DNA of 64,000 nt from Chelatococcus composti (GTDB lineage Bacteria; Pseudomonadota; Alphaproteobacteria; Rhizobiales; Beijerinckiaceae). Location: the NCBI RefSeq assembly GCF_014201415.1, contig NZ_JACHEH010000007.1:62001-126000 (forward strand). The letters are read 5' to 3'. Shown here piece by piece: positions 44,463 to 54,855 of this stretch; the stretch's first letter is position 1, and the number at the start of each line of letters is the position of its first letter. Position numbers and translations under genes: made by a program. Below the pieces are notes generated by a model. It was not told the DNA's origin, made no database searches, and saw only the letters and a list, made by a program, of their open reading frames with translations.

Positions 44463-45176
44463 ATGAATTCGGCGAGCCCCAAGCTGCAGGACCCTGCGAA
44501 GACGCCCGAGCCGACGATGGATGAGATTCTGGCGTCCATCCGGCGCATCATCACCGAGGATCAGGCTTCGGCTTCGCCGACGCCCCGGCCCGCTCCGACG
44601 GATGAGCGCACACCCCGTCCGGATACCGGCCAGCCCGATGGCGTCCGTCCCGAGATCGCGCGCCGTGATATTGCCGCGCAGGAGAGGGCGCGTCGCGACG
44701 AACCCTTCCTGCCGGAGCCGCCGCGTCGGCCGGTCGTGGCGCAGCAGGCGCGCCCGGCCCAGCGTCCGGCGCCGCCGTCTGCCGCCCCGGTGGTAAACGA
44801 CGCCGCGCCGGCCGTGGTGGACCAGGCGGGGACTTCGCGCACCGCAGTCGAGCGCAGCCTAGCCGAGCAGGTCATGCCCTCGCTCGTCGCCTCGCTCTCG
44901 GCAGGGCTGCCGCCGCGCCAGCCTGAGCCTGCGTCCGTCCCCCGCGAGCCGCGGGACGAGCTGCTTTCTCCCCAGGCAGGGGCCAGCGTCGCCTCGTCCT
45001 TCGAGGCCCTGACGGCGACAGTCGGCGGCAGCCAGGGATCGCGCACGCTGGAGGATCTCGTGCGCGACATGCTGCGCCCCATGCTCAAGGCGTGGCTCGA
45101 CGACAACCTGCCGGCCCTGGTCGAGCGGCTCGTGCGCCAGGAAATCGAGCGCGTGGCACGCGGCGGCCGGCGCTGA
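44463..45176 (+). CDS. popZ: PopZ / DUF2497 cell-pole organising protein
   Basis: The 237-residue protein has the PopZ plan. An N-terminal helix is preceded by EPTMDEILASIRRIITEDQ (client-binding region). A Pro- and Arg-rich disordered linker covers about 35-110, followed by a variable middle. The C-terminal oligomerisation helices read LEDLVRDMLRPMLKAWLDDNLPALVERL and RQEIERVARGG. In Caulobacter and Rhizobiales such proteins form polar microdomains that anchor ParB and other factors. The ATG at 44463 is preferred over a GTG three codons earlier. It lies between tolC and valS, its usual place in this order. Confidence 0.9.
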   Translation: MNSASPKLQDPAKTPEPTMDEILASIRRIITEDQASASPTPRPAPTDERTPRPDTGQPDGVRPEIARRDIAAQERARRDEPFLPEPPRRPVVAQQARPAQRPAPPSAAPVVNDAAPAVVDQAGTSRTAVERSLAEQVMPSLVASLSAGLPPRQPEPASVPREPRDELLSPQAGASVASSFEALTATVGGSQGSRTLEDLVRDMLRPMLKAWLDDNLPALVERLVRQEIERVARGGRR

Positions 45177-45305
45177 AACTTTCCCCGCCGGCGGAGCCGA
45201 CCGGCCCCTCCGGCCGGTCTGTGATTGACTTATGCCCTCCGCTTCGCTTTCTACCAGTCGGTTCCCGGCGCCGGCACCCGCCGGCGCGCGCAAATGGTTT
45301 GGGTG

Positions 45306-48017
45306 ATGGACAAGACCTTCGAGCCGAGCGCTGTCGAGGCGCGGATTTCCGCCATGTGGGAGAGGGAAGAGGCGTTTCGCGCCGGCCGTGCCGACCGCGC
45401 CGGCGCGCCGCCCTACTGCATCGTCATTCCCCCTCCCAACGTCACCGGCTCGCTGCACATGGGCCATGCACTCAACAACACGTTGCAGGACGTGCTGTGC
45501 CGGTTCGAGCGCATGCGCGGCAAGGATGTGCTGTGGCAGCCGGGCACGGACCATGCCGGCATTGCCACGCAGATGGTCGTCGAGCGCCAGCTCGCCGAGC
45601 GGAAGGAGCCGTCCCGCCGCGAGCTCGGGCGTGAGCGCTTCGTCGAGCGCGTCTGGGCGTGGAAGGAGCAGTCCGGCGGCACCATCATCAACCAGCTCAA
45701 GCGCCTCGGCGCCTCCTGCGACTGGTCGCGCGAGCGCTTCACCATGGACGAGGGCCTGTCCCAGGCCGTCGTCAAGGTCTTCGTGTCGCTCTACAACGAG
45801 GGGCTGATCTACAAGGACAAGCGCCTCGTCAACTGGGATCCGCGCTTCCTCACGGCGATCTCCGACCTCGAGGTGCAGCAGATCGAGGTCAAGGGCAACC
45901 TCTGGCACATCCGCTACCCCATCGAGGGCGAGCCGGGGCGCTTCATCACGGTCGCCACCACCCGGCCGGAGACGATGCTGGGCGACACGGCCGTCGCCGT
46001 GCATCCCGAGGATGAGCGCTATCGCGATCTCATCGGCCGCAACGTCGTGCTGCCGCTCGTCGGGCGGCGCATCCCCATCGTGGCTGACGCCTATTCCGAC
46101 CCGGAGAAGGGCACCGGCGCGGTTAAGATCACGCCGGCGCACGATTTCAACGACTTCGACGTCGGCAAGCGCCACGGCCTGCGGCTCATCAACGTCCTCG
46201 GCCCGGCGGCGGAGATCACCGTGCGCGACAACGAGGCCTTCCTGGAGGGGGCCGAGGCAGGCGCCGATCTCGATTGTGTGCTCGCACTGCACGGGCTCGA
46301 CCGTTTCGAGGCGCGCAAGCGCATCGTCGCCATGCTCGAAGAGCGGGGGCTGCTCGAGAAGGTCGAGCCGCACACGCACATGGTGCCGCACGGCGACCGC
46401 TCGGGCGTCGTCATCGAGCCGTGGCTGACCGACCAGTGGTACCTTAACGTCAAGCCGCTCGCCGAGAAGGCGCTCGCCGCCGTGCGCGAGGGCAAGACGC
46501 GCTTCGTGCCCGAGACCTGGGAGAAGACCTACTTCCAGTGGCTCGAGAACATCGAGCCGTGGTGCATCTCGCGCCAGCTCTGGTGGGGGCACCAGATCCC
46601 GGCGTGGTATGGGCCTGACGGCCAGATCTTCGTGGCGACCAGCGAGGACGAGGCGAAGGCGGCCGCCGCCCGCCACTACGGCCACGAGGTGGCGCTGACG
46701 CGCGACGAGGACGTGCTCGACACGTGGTTCTCCTCCGCACTGTGGCCGTTCTCGACGCTCGGCTGGCCGGAGAAGACGGCGGAGCTCGAGCGCTATTATC
46801 CGACGAGCACGCTCGTCACGGGCTTCGACATCATCTTCTTCTGGGTCGCCCGGATGATGATGATGGGCATCCACTTCATGAAAGACGTGCCCTTCCGCAA
46901 CGTCTACATCCACGCGCTCGTCCGCGACGAGAAGGGCGCGAAGATGTCGAAGTCCAAGGGCAACGTCATCGATCCGCTCGATCTCATCGAGAAGTACGGC
47001 GCCGATGCCCTGCGCTTCACCCTCGCCGCCATGGCGGCGCAGGGGCGCGACATCAAGCTTTCGACGCAACGCGTTGAAGGATATCGCAATTTTGCGACGA
47101 AGATCTGGAACGCTGCGCGCTTTGCGGAGCTGAACGGCTGCGTCCGCCAGGCAGGTTTTGCACCCGAGAAGGCGACCCTGACCCTCAACCGCTGGATCCT
47201 CGGCGAGTGTGGCGCCGCCGCCGCCGCCGTCACCGCCGCGCTCGAGGCCTTCAAGTTCAACGAGGCGGCGGGCGCGGTCTATCGCTTCGTCTGGAATCTC
47301 TTCTGTGACTGGTATCTCGAACTCGCCAAGCCGGTGCTGCAGGGCGAGGACGGGCCGGCCAAGGACGAGACGCGGGCGACGATCGCCTTCGTCCTCGATG
47401 AGATCTGCAAGCTGCTGCACCCCTTCATGCCCTTCCTCACCGAGGAGCTGTGGGCCATCAAGGGCGCGGAGGGGCCGGCGCGCGAGACGATACTGGCGCT
47501 TGCGCCGTGGCCGGCGGGCAATGCCGCCGGCGATGCCGAGGCGGAGGCCGAGATCGGCTGGATCATCGACCTCGTGTCCGATATCCGCTCGGCCCGCTCG
47601 GAAACCAACGTGCCGGCCGGAGCGCAGGTGCCGCTCGTCTTCGTCGGGGCGTCGGACGAGACCTGCGCACGCGTGGCGCGCTGGGAGGAGGTGCTGCGGC
47701 GCCTCGCGCGCCTGGGCGAGATCAGCTACGCCGAGACGGTGCCTGCGGGCAGCATCCAGCTCGTCGTCCGCGGCGAGGTGGCGGCCCTGCCGCTCGCCGG
47801 CCTCGTCGACCTCGCGGCGGAGCGCGTGCGCCTCGAGAAGGAGGTCGGCAAGCTCGATGCCGATATCGCCCGCATCGACGCCAAGCTGGGCAATGCGGAC
47901 TTCATCGCCCGCGCGCCCGAGGAGGTCGTGGAGGAGCAGAAGGAGCGCCGCGAGGCCGCGCTCCTACGCCAGGCCAAGATCCGGGAGGCGCTCGCCCGTC
48001 TCGCGGGCGCTGCATAG
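45306..48017 (+). CDS. valS: Valyl-tRNA synthetase
   Basis: The 903-residue class I synthetase has HIGH-type motif [15 protein letters not shown] near residues 43-57 and the KMSKS motif in [16 protein letters not shown] near 545. The CP1 editing domain has [13 protein letters not shown]. The anticodon-binding domain is followed by a C-terminal coiled coil (about 835-903, [19 protein letters not shown]). The ATG at 45306 matches the family start [14 protein letters not shown]; ATGs upstream at 45294 and an earlier GTG or ATG would add sequence not seen in the family. It charges tRNA-Val and hydrolyses Thr-tRNA-Val. Confidence 0.97.
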   Translation: MDKTFEPSAVEARISAMWEREEAFRAGRADRAGAPPYCIVIPPPNVTGSLHMGHALNNTLQDVLCRFERMRGKDVLWQPGTDHAGIATQMVVERQLAERKEPSRRELGRERFVERVWAWKEQSGGTIINQLKRLGASCDWSRERFTMDEGLSQAVVKVFVSLYNEGLIYKDKRLVNWDPRFLTAISDLEVQQIEVKGNLWHIRYPIEGEPGRFITVATTRPETMLGDTAVAVHPEDERYRDLIGRNVVLPLVGRRIPIVADAYSDPEKGTGAVKITPAHDFNDFDVGKRHGLRLINVLGPAAEITVRDNEAFLEGAEAGADLDCVLALHGLDRFEARKRIVAMLEERGLLEKVEPHTHMVPHGDRSGVVIEPWLTDQWYLNVKPLAEKALAAVREGKTRFVPETWEKTYFQWLENIEPWCISRQLWWGHQIPAWYGPDGQIFVATSEDEAKAAAARHYGHEVALTRDEDVLDTWFSSALWPFSTLGWPEKTAELERYYPTSTLVTGFDIIFFWVARMMMMGIHFMKDVPFRNVYIHALVRDEKGAKMSKSKGNVIDPLDLIEKYGADALRFTLAAMAAQGRDIKLSTQRVEGYRNFATKIWNAARFAELNGCVRQAGFAPEKATLTLNRWILGECGAAAAAVTAALEAFKFNEAAGAVYRFVWNLFCDWYLELAKPVLQGEDGPAKDETRATIAFVLDEICKLLHPFMPFLTEELWAIKGAEGPARETILALAPWPAGNAAGDAEAEAEIGWIIDLVSDIRSARSETNVPAGAQVPLVFVGASDETCARVARWEEVLRRLARLGEISYAETVPAGSIQLVVRGEVAALPLAGLVDLAAERVRLEKEVGKLDADIARIDAKLGNADFIARAPEEVVEEQKERREAALLRQAKIREALARLAGAA

Positions 48018-48062
48018 CGCACAAGGTTAATTTTCTCTCAATTTTATGTGACATCAGTGCAA

Positions 48063-48095
48063 CAGGCCGCGACGATCATTGATCGTCGCGGCCTG
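48063..48095. repeat. Perfect 16-bp palindrome between valS and ilvD
   Basis: CAGGCCGCGACGATCA (48063-48078) is followed by one base, then its exact reverse complement (48080-48095). The hairpin is extremely stable but lacks a T-tract on either strand. It sits 46 bases past the valS stop and 213 bases before ilvD. It could end valS transcription or stabilise the mRNA, or bind a dimeric protein. The rest of the gap (48018-48308) has a minor stem TCCGGCAA/TTGCCGGGA near 48193-48213 and no gene. Confidence 0.75.
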
Positions 48096-48308
48096 CTCGC
48101 TGCGCCTGCCGCGAAGCCGCCATAAACGAGTCGCACCTCTTGCCTCACAGCAAATCCTTGAAAGTGCTGCGGTTTGGCTGAAGGGTCCAAACGTCCGGCA
48201 AGCGATTGCCGGGAGTGGCGGGCTCGTGCGTGCCTCTTGGCATCGCCGCAGGCTTCTGGGAAAGAATTGCCTCCGCGAGAGGCCGGCGAACAGGGATTGC
48301 GTTGGCAG

Positions 48309-50039
48309 ATGGACGCGCGCGTCTTCGACAAGGCGAAGCTGCCCAGCCGTCACGTGACGGAAGGGCCGGCGCGTGCGCCCCACCGTTCCTACTACTACGC
48401 CATGGGCCTCACGGAGCGGCAGATCCACCAGCCCTTCGTCGGCGTCGCCAGCTGCTGGAACGAGGCCGCCCCCTGCAACATCGCTCTGATGCGCCAGGCC
48501 CAGGCGGTAAAGAAGGGCGTGGCGGCCGCTGGCGGCACCCCGCGCGAGTTCTGCACCATCACCGTCACCGACGGCATCGCCATGGGCCACCAGGGCATGA
48601 AATCCTCGCTCGTCTCGCGCGAGGTCATTGCGGACTCGGTCGAGCTCACCATGCGCGGCCACTGTTATGATGCGCTCGTCGGCATCGCCGGCTGCGACAA
48701 GTCGCTGCCGGGCATGATGATGGCCATGGTGCGCCTCAACGTGCCGTCCATCTTCATCTACGGCGGCTCCATCCTGCCTGGCAATTTCCGCGGCAAGCCG
48801 GTGACCGTGCAGGACGTGTTCGAGGCCGTCGGGCGCCATTCGGTCGGCGACATGTCGGACGAGGACCTTGCCGAGCTGGAGCAGGTGGCCTGTCCTTCTG
48901 CCGGCGCCTGTGGCGCCCAGTTCACGGCCAACACCATGGCGACCGTGGCTGAGGCCATCGGCCTCGCGCTGCCCTATTCCTCCGGCGCCCCGGCGCCCTA
49001 CGAGATCCGTGACCGCTTCTGCATGACGGCTGGCGAGATGGTGATGGAGCTCGTCGCCCGGCAGATCCGCCCGCGGGACATCGTCACTCGCGAGGCGCTG
49101 GAGAATGCGGCGACTGTCGTCGCCGCCTCGGGCGGTTCCACCAACGCGGCGCTGCACCTGCCCGCCATCGCCCACGAGGCGGGGATCAAGTTCGATCTCT
49201 TCGATGTGGCGGAGATTTTCCGCCGCACGCCCTATATCGCGGACCTCAAGCCCGGCGGACGCTATGTCGCCAAGGACCTGTTCGAGGCCGGCGGTGTTCC
49301 GTTCCTGATGAAGACTCTGCTCGATCACGGCTTCCTCCACGGCGACTGCATGACCGTGACGGGCCGCACGATCGCGGAGAACCTCGCCTCCGTGCGCTGG
49401 AACGACGAGCAGGACGTGGTGCGTCCCGCCGACGATCCGCTGTCGCCGACGGGCGGCGTCGTGGGCCTTCGCGGCAGCCTGGCGCCCGACGGGGCTATTG
49501 TGAAGGTGGCGGGCATGGACGAGGACAGCCTTGTCTTCGCGGGGCCCGCCCGCTGCTTCGACAGCGAGGAAGCCTGCTTCGAGGCGGTGAGAAACCGCGC
49601 CTATGAAGAGGGCGACGTGCTCGTCATCCGCTACGAGGGTCCGCGGGGCGGGCCGGGCATGCGCGAGATGCTGGCCACCACGGCCGCCCTCTACGGGCAG
49701 GGCATGGGCGACAAGGTGGCGCTCATCACGGACGGGCGTTTTTCCGGCGCGACGCGGGGCCTGTGCATCGGCCACGTGGGGCCGGAGGCAGCCGTGGGAG
49801 GGCCGATCGCCCTCCTGCGCGACGGTGACATCATCGAGATCGATGCCGTGGCCGGAAGGCTGGATGTGCGGTTGTCGGAGGCCGAGATGGCGCGTCGGCG
49901 CGCCGTCTGGACACCGCGCGAGACGGACTATGGCTCGGGGGCACTCTGGAAATATGCGCAGACGGTCGGGCCGGCGCGCGGCGGCGCCGTGACCCATCCC
50001 GGCGCTTTTGAAGAAAAGCACTGCTATGCTGACCAGTAG
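48309..50039 (+). CDS. ilvD: Dihydroxy-acid dehydratase
   Basis: The enzyme dehydrates 2,3-dihydroxy-3-methylbutyrate and its homologue in valine, leucine and isoleucine synthesis. The 576-residue protein has Fe-S ligand cysteines at about 56 (WNEAAPCN), 129 ([11 protein letters not shown]) and 201 ([14 protein letters not shown]), Mg2+ site [12 protein letters not shown], and the motif ASGGSTN. Length and motifs fit the [2Fe-2S] type (about 570), rather than the 615-residue E. coli [4Fe-4S] form. The sugar-acid dehydratases share this fold and cannot be fully excluded. The ATG at 48309 starts in frame inside a longer open frame. It overlaps the next gene by 14 bases. Confidence 0.88.
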   Translation: MDARVFDKAKLPSRHVTEGPARAPHRSYYYAMGLTERQIHQPFVGVASCWNEAAPCNIALMRQAQAVKKGVAAAGGTPREFCTITVTDGIAMGHQGMKSSLVSREVIADSVELTMRGHCYDALVGIAGCDKSLPGMMMAMVRLNVPSIFIYGGSILPGNFRGKPVTVQDVFEAVGRHSVGDMSDEDLAELEQVACPSAGACGAQFTANTMATVAEAIGLALPYSSGAPAPYEIRDRFCMTAGEMVMELVARQIRPRDIVTREALENAATVVAASGGSTNAALHLPAIAHEAGIKFDLFDVAEIFRRTPYIADLKPGGRYVAKDLFEAGGVPFLMKTLLDHGFLHGDCMTVTGRTIAENLASVRWNDEQDVVRPADDPLSPTGGVVGLRGSLAPDGAIVKVAGMDEDSLVFAGPARCFDSEEACFEAVRNRAYEEGDVLVIRYEGPRGGPGMREMLATTAALYGQGMGDKVALITDGRFSGATRGLCIGHVGPEAAVGGPIALLRDGDIIEIDAVAGRLDVRLSEAEMARRRAVWTPRETDYGSGALWKYAQTVGPARGGAVTHPGAFEEKHCYADQ

Positions 50040-50859
50040 AGTATTTGCGCGGGGGCTCGGTGCCCTCATCTTCGCCGCCGCCGTGCCGACGGCCTTGGCG
50101 CTCGACGGCCCGCGCCCGGCCGCTTCACCGGTAATCGCAACGTCGCCAACCGAGCCCTTCAAGTCGGTGCGCGATGCCTTCAAGATCGGCATCCGCGACT
50201 ACAACGCCGGAGACAAGGTGGGAGCGGTGCGCGCCCTCGAATATGCGGCGACGCAGGGCCACACCATGGCGTTGTGGAAGCTTGGCCGGATGTATGCCGA
50301 GGGCGACGGCGTCATGCACGACGACCTCAAGGCATTCGAGTATTTCTCCAAGATTGCCGACCAGTACGCGGACGAAAGCCCGACGTCGGCGAATGCGCGC
50401 TTCGTTTCCAGCGCCTTTGTCGCGCTCGGCGGCTATTTCCTTGAGGGCATTGCCGGCAGCTACGTCAAGCGCGACGTCAACCGCGCCGTGGACATGTTCT
50501 ACTACGCGGCCTCCTATTACGGCGACCCCGACGCCCAGTATGGCCTCGCGCGCCTTTATCTCGAGGGCATAGGCGTGGAGAAGGACAGCCGCCAGGCGGC
50601 GCGCTGGCTGCACCTGTCGGCGGAAAAGGGGCATCACGCCGCCCAGGCGCTGCTCGGCAATCTCCTCATCCTCGGTGACGGCGTGCCGCGCCAGGGCGCC
50701 CGCGGTCTGATGTGGCTGACCCTGGCGCGCGAGGCGGCCGATCCGGAGAAGGACGCTTGGATCATCGAGCTGCACGACAAGGCCTTTGCCGCCGCGAGCG
50801 AGAGCGACCGGCAGGCGGCGCTGGCATACATGCAGCAGTACCTGAGCAAGAACCGCTAA
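50026..50859 (+). CDS. exoR: ExoR-like periplasmic Sel1-repeat protein
   Basis: The 277-residue protein has a signal peptide ([20 protein letters not shown]). Sel1/TPR-like repeats follow: [38 protein letters not shown], then [19 protein letters not shown] and [19 protein letters not shown]. In Sinorhizobium and Agrobacterium ExoR is a periplasmic repressor of the ChvG/ExoS-ChvI two-component system controlling succinoglycan and motility. Length and repeat layout agree with ExoR (268 residues). The ATG at 50026 overlaps ilvD by 14 bases. No ChvG/ChvI genes are in the window, so the role rests on similarity. Confidence 0.82.
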   Translation: MLTSRVFARGLGALIFAAAVPTALALDGPRPAASPVIATSPTEPFKSVRDAFKIGIRDYNAGDKVGAVRALEYAATQGHTMALWKLGRMYAEGDGVMHDDLKAFEYFSKIADQYADESPTSANARFVSSAFVALGGYFLEGIAGSYVKRDVNRAVDMFYYAASYYGDPDAQYGLARLYLEGIGVEKDSRQAARWLHLSAEKGHHAAQALLGNLLILGDGVPRQGARGLMWLTLAREAADPEKDAWIIELHDKAFAAASESDRQAALAYMQQYLSKNR

Positions 50860-50873
50860 GCGACTCTGACGAT

Positions 50874-53018
50874 TCAAACTTCCGGCACCGGCTGTCGTTC
50901 GGCGAGCCGGGCCCGGTGATAGGCATAGAGCCGCGCGTGGCGCACGCCGTGCGCACTGCGCGATAGCTCTTCAAGCTGTGCCAGCGCCGTTGGCCGGCCG
51001 GCGATTGCGGCCTCGACGGCAGCGTCGTGCCGCCGGCGAAAATCCTCGAAATCCGCATCCGGCCCCTCCGGTCCCGATACCAGGGCATAGAGGCGCGTCG
51101 CCCCGCCGCGGCCGCGCAGGCGCACCTCGTCGACGAGGAGGAAGGCGAAGGCCGGCGCTGCGGCAACGACTTCTCCCGAGACGAGGATGGGCTCCCCGTA
51201 GGTCTTGCTGGTCTGCTCGATGCGCGCTGCGGCATTCACGGTATCGCCGACGGCGGAATAATCGAAGCGGTGCCGCGAGCCGAGATTGCCCACGCAGGCC
51301 GGCCCGGTGTGGATGCCGATGCCGATGGCGAGCGGCGGCAGTCCCTCCATGGCAAGGGACGGGGCGAGGCGGGCGATGGCCTCCTGCATCGCGAGCGCCG
51401 CCTCGAGCGCCTTCGCCACATGCTCGGGCACGTCGAGCGGCGCGTTCCAGAACGCCATGAGGCCATCGCCCAGGAATTTGTCGATGGTGCCGCCGTGGCG
51501 CATCACCTCGTCCGCGAGCGGCGTATGCACGGTATTGAGGAAGGTGACGACCTCGCGCGCATCGAGCCGCTCGGCGCGGCTGGTGAAGCCGCGAATATCG
51601 GCAAAGAGCACGGTGAGGGGGCGGATCTCGCCACCGAGCGCCAGGCGTTGAGGCTCGCGCGCCAGCGCCGACACCACCTCGGGCGACAGGTAGCGCGCGA
51701 AGGCGTCGCGGATCCACCGTCGCTCCGCCTCCGTGCGCCGCAGGGCGATGGCGATGGCGCTGGCGAAGGAGGCTACCGTGCCGACGAGCGGCCAGACGGG
51801 GTCGACGAGCAGCGCCCCATGCGTGAAGGCGAGCCAGCTCCCCGCGACGGCGGCGGCGGCGAGGACGATGAGGCCGAGGGCGCTGAAAAGGGGGCGCAGC
51901 CGGAGGGCAAGGGGTGCCGCCAGTGCTGCAAGGACGAGCAGCGCCACCACTTCGAGCCCGGGGGCATAATCCGGCCGCACGAGGCGGGCGCCCGACAGCA
52001 CATGCTCCAGAAATTCGGCGTGGATGTCGACACCCGGCACCGCTGCCTCGAGCGGCGTCGCGCGCACGTCGGCAAGGGTTGCCGCGCTCGTGCCGAGGAG
52101 AACGATGGCGCCGGAGAGGGCGGAGGTGTCGGCCGTGCCTTCGAGCAGGCGCCAGGCAGCGATGCGGCGCCCAGGCTGCGTGCCCGCGTAGTGGATGCGC
52201 ACGGCGCCATCGCCTTCGGTGGCGATGGTGGCGGCCCCGATGCGCACGGCCGCGACCCCCGTTTGCCGGCCGAAGGCGGTCTCGCCGCTCGCATTCGAGG
52301 CACGCACGAGGATGGTCGAGGCCCCCTGCGCCACGCGCAGTGCCTCGCTCGCCAGGCCCGGCACCATGGCATCGCCGAGTACCAGCAGGGTCGGCACGCG
52401 CCGCACCACGAGGTCGCGGTCCGGCACCCAGTTGAGCGCGCCGATGCCTGCCGCGGGCTCCGTGAAAAGGGGCAGGGAGGGGATGACACCGGCAAAGCGC
52501 GGCACGAAGGCTCGCGGATCGTCGCCGGCGGTGGCGAAGCCTGCCTTCGGAGCAGGGAGCGTCCCGCCTGCCGCGTTCGTCAGCGTGAGGCTCATGACGA
52601 CGGGGACGGAGGCCGCGGCCTGCGCCAGCCGCTCGTCGCTGGCCGCGTCCTGCCGCTCCGGTTCGGACAGGAGAATATCGAAGGCCACCGCGGCGGCCCC
52701 GGCCTCCCGCAGCCGGTCGACGATGGCCGCGAGGCGGGCCCGCGGCCACGGCCACTGGCCGAGCCGCGCAAGGCTCTCGTCGTCGATGTCGACGATACGC
52801 ACCGGCAGGGCCGGATCGTAGGGGCGGGGTGACAGCCGCTGGTAGCTGTCGAAGATGATGTCGCGCACCGCCCGCACTGGCATCGGGGACCACAGGATGA
52901 GGACGGCCATGACGGCGGCGGGCACGAGCACGGCGGCCCAGCCGCCGGGCCGCAGGCCGCGGCGCGTGCTTCCCCCGGCAGGCATCGATGTCGCCGGCGT
53001 CGCGCCGCTTTCCCGCAT
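50874..53018 (-). CDS. CHASE2 domain adenylate/guanylate cyclase
   Basis: The 714-residue membrane protein has an N-terminal helix (WAAVLVPAAVMAVLILWS). A large extracytoplasmic CHASE2 sensor covers about residues 45-350, with IVDIDDESLARLGQWPWPR and VAFDILLSEPE. Three helices follow (about 355-425) and a class III cyclase domain (about 465-640) with LTVLFADIRGFTSRAERL, a metal-binding Asp pair, and GGTIDKFLGDGLMAFWNAP. It should make cAMP in response to an envelope signal. GGGAGG lies about seven bases before the ATG. It is divergent from the FecR gene, and its 3' end lies 14 bases from the ExoR-like gene. Confidence 0.92.
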   Translation of the reverse strand: MRESGATPATSMPAGGSTRRGLRPGGWAAVLVPAAVMAVLILWSPMPVRAVRDIIFDSYQRLSPRPYDPALPVRIVDIDDESLARLGQWPWPRARLAAIVDRLREAGAAAVAFDILLSEPERQDAASDERLAQAAASVPVVMSLTLTNAAGGTLPAPKAGFATAGDDPRAFVPRFAGVIPSLPLFTEPAAGIGALNWVPDRDLVVRRVPTLLVLGDAMVPGLASEALRVAQGASTILVRASNASGETAFGRQTGVAAVRIGAATIATEGDGAVRIHYAGTQPGRRIAAWRLLEGTADTSALSGAIVLLGTSAATLADVRATPLEAAVPGVDIHAEFLEHVLSGARLVRPDYAPGLEVVALLVLAALAAPLALRLRPLFSALGLIVLAAAAVAGSWLAFTHGALLVDPVWPLVGTVASFASAIAIALRRTEAERRWIRDAFARYLSPEVVSALAREPQRLALGGEIRPLTVLFADIRGFTSRAERLDAREVVTFLNTVHTPLADEVMRHGGTIDKFLGDGLMAFWNAPLDVPEHVAKALEAALAMQEAIARLAPSLAMEGLPPLAIGIGIHTGPACVGNLGSRHRFDYSAVGDTVNAAARIEQTSKTYGEPILVSGEVVAAAPAFAFLLVDEVRLRGRGGATRLYALVSGPEGPDADFEDFRRRHDAAVEAAIAGRPTALAQLEELSRSAHGVRHARLYAYHRARLAERQPVPEV

Positions 53019-53100
53019 GGAACGCCTCCCTCTGCAGGCAGAATGTTGCAATCGCCCCGGCGCCCAAGGCAATCACTCGTGCATCGGGCAGGTTACGGGT

Positions 53101-53106
53101 TATAAT
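53101..53106 (+). promoter_or_regulatory. -10 element of the FecR-domain gene promoter
   Basis: A perfect TATAAT lies 26 bases before the ATG, giving a start site near 53113. The -35 region around 53078-53083 (CGTGCA) is weak. It lies in the 114-base region shared with the divergent cyclase gene. Confidence 0.55.
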
Positions 53107-53132
53107 TTGGTGCAGGGCAAGAGGGGCGAGCG

Positions 53133-53969
53133 ATGGCAAGGAGCTTGTTCGCGACGCTGGCCGCACTGGCTGGCTGCATTCTCGCAGCATCGACCGGACC
53201 TTCGGCGGCTCAGACGGACATCGGCGACGCCGTGGTCGCGGAACGCCAGGTGTCGGGCAATCTCAAGGGGCGTGTGCGGACGGTTTCCGTCGGTTCGGAC
53301 GTGTTCGCCGACGAGGTCATCCGCACGGGCCGGGACAGTGCAGCGCGCCTCGTCTTTCTCGACGACACCCATCTGATGATGGGGGCCAATGCATCCGTCA
53401 CGCTCGACCGCTTTGTCTTCAATCCGGACGGGACGGCCGCCCAGGCCGTCATCCGCGCCACGCGCGGCGCCTTCCGCTGGGTGAGCGGGGCTTCGCCCTC
53501 GCGCGCCTATCAGATCCGCACGCCGGTGGCGACGATCGGCGTGCGCGGCACCGTCTTCGATATGCTCGTGGAGGCAGCGCGCGTCACGGTGGTGCTGCAG
53601 GAGGGGAGGATTGTGGTCTGCACCCTTGCCGGCCGGTGTGTCGACGTGGTGCAGCCCGGCGACGTGGTCGTCGTTACCCGCACCGGCCTGTCGGGGCCGG
53701 CGCCCGGCACGGCGAACACCTTCGACTTCTACCAGGCCTGCGTGCAAAGCAGCAACCGCGCGCTCTGCCGCCAGGTGGAGCAGGTGCCGGTGCAGCAACA
53801 TCGGCCCTACTGGCTTTTTGACCGCAACGGGCCCGGTTCCCCGGGTTCAGACGGCGACGGCTCCTCGTCGGGCGGCAATCGCGGAGGCGGAGGGGGCAGC
53901 GGCAGCAACAGCAATTCGGGGAGCGGCGGTCAGAGCGGCGACCCGACGGGGGCGAGCAGCAGAAACTGA
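53133..53969 (+). CDS. FecR-domain exported protein
   Basis: The 278-residue protein has a signal peptide (LFATLAALAGCILAASTGPSAAQ). A FecR domain covers about 40-190, with GSDVFADEVIRTGRDSAARLVFLDDTHLMMG, RGAFRWVSGASPSRAYQIRTPVATIGVRGT and VQPGDVVVV. A C-terminal tail of about 50 residues is rich in Gly, Ser, Asn and Asp. The RTPVATIGVRGTVF segment is the hallmark. It is not next to a sigma factor or TonB receptor; it is paired divergently with a CHASE2 cyclase, an arrangement that recurs in proteobacteria. A role in sensing or shaping the cyclase input is plausible but unproven. Confidence 0.88.
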   Translation: MARSLFATLAALAGCILAASTGPSAAQTDIGDAVVAERQVSGNLKGRVRTVSVGSDVFADEVIRTGRDSAARLVFLDDTHLMMGANASVTLDRFVFNPDGTAAQAVIRATRGAFRWVSGASPSRAYQIRTPVATIGVRGTVFDMLVEAARVTVVLQEGRIVVCTLAGRCVDVVQPGDVVVVTRTGLSGPAPGTANTFDFYQACVQSSNRALCRQVEQVPVQQHRPYWLFDRNGPGSPGSDGDGSSSGGNRGGGGGSGSNSNSGSGGQSGDPTGASSRN

Positions 53970-53978
53970 GGCCGGCGC

Positions 53979-54761
53979 TCACACGTCGAGTTCGGCCATG
54001 AGGGGCACGTGGTCGGACGGCTTGTCCCAGCCGCGCGTGTGCCTGACCACAGTGACGCTGCGCAGTCGGTCAGCCGCCTGCGGCGACAGGAGCATGTGGT
54101 CGATGCGGATGCCGTTGTTCTTCTGCCAGGCGCCGGCCTGATAGTCCCAGAAGGTGTAGATGCCGTCGGCATCGGTGGTGGCGCGCAGGGCATCGCACAG
54201 GCCGAGGTGAAGGAGGCTGCGGAACTTCTCCCGCGTCGGCGGCAGGAAGAGCGCATCGTTCACCCACTGCTCCGGCCGGGCAGCGTCCTTCGGTTCGGGG
54301 ATGACATTGAAGTCGCCTGCGATCACGAAAGGCTCTTCCTCGCGCAGACGGGCCCGCGTATGGGCATGGAGCCTGTCCATCCAGGCGAGCTTGTAGCTGT
54401 ACTTCTCCGAAGGCGCGGGGTTGCCGTTCGGCAGGTAGATGCAGGCGATGCGGACCACGCCCTTGTCCCCCGGCACCAGCGCCTCGATGAAGCGCGCCTG
54501 CTCGTCGCTGTCGTCGCCGGGCAGGCGCAGCTGGATGTCCTCCATCGGCCGCTTGGAGAGGATGGCGACGCCATTGAAGCTCTTCTGCCCGCGCACGGCG
54601 ATGTTGTAGCCGGTGCCGTCGAGCTCGAGCCGCGGAAAGGCATCGTCCTGGCACTTCAGTTCCTGCAGGCAGACTACATCGGGCGCCTCTTCCTTGAGGA
54701 ATCGCAGCAGGTGCTCCTGCCGCTGCTTGACGGAATTGACGTTCCAGGTGGCGATCCGCAT
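53979..54761 (-). CDS. xthA: Exodeoxyribonuclease III
   Basis: The 260-residue enzyme is an AP endonuclease and 3' exonuclease in base excision repair. It has MRIATWNVNSVKQRQ at the start, CLQELKCQD with the metal-binding Glu, IACIYLPNGN, GDFNVIPEPKD, and the final SDHVPLMAEL with catalytic Asp and His. It is a single gene, convergent with the FecR gene and divergent from the ceramidase-family gene. Confidence 0.95.
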   Translation of the reverse strand: MRIATWNVNSVKQRQEHLLRFLKEEAPDVVCLQELKCQDDAFPRLELDGTGYNIAVRGQKSFNGVAILSKRPMEDIQLRLPGDDSDEQARFIEALVPGDKGVVRIACIYLPNGNPAPSEKYSYKLAWMDRLHAHTRARLREEEPFVIAGDFNVIPEPKDAARPEQWVNDALFLPPTREKFRSLLHLGLCDALRATTDADGIYTFWDYQAGAWQKNNGIRIDHMLLSPQAADRLRSVTVVRHTRGWDKPSDHVPLMAELDV

Positions 54762-54855
54762 GGCGTGTCGGCTCCGGCGAAGGGTGTTGCCTGATCGTCA
54801 GGGAGATGTGACACGGGAGGGGCGGCACCGCAATCGCAGGAACCGGAGACAAGGG

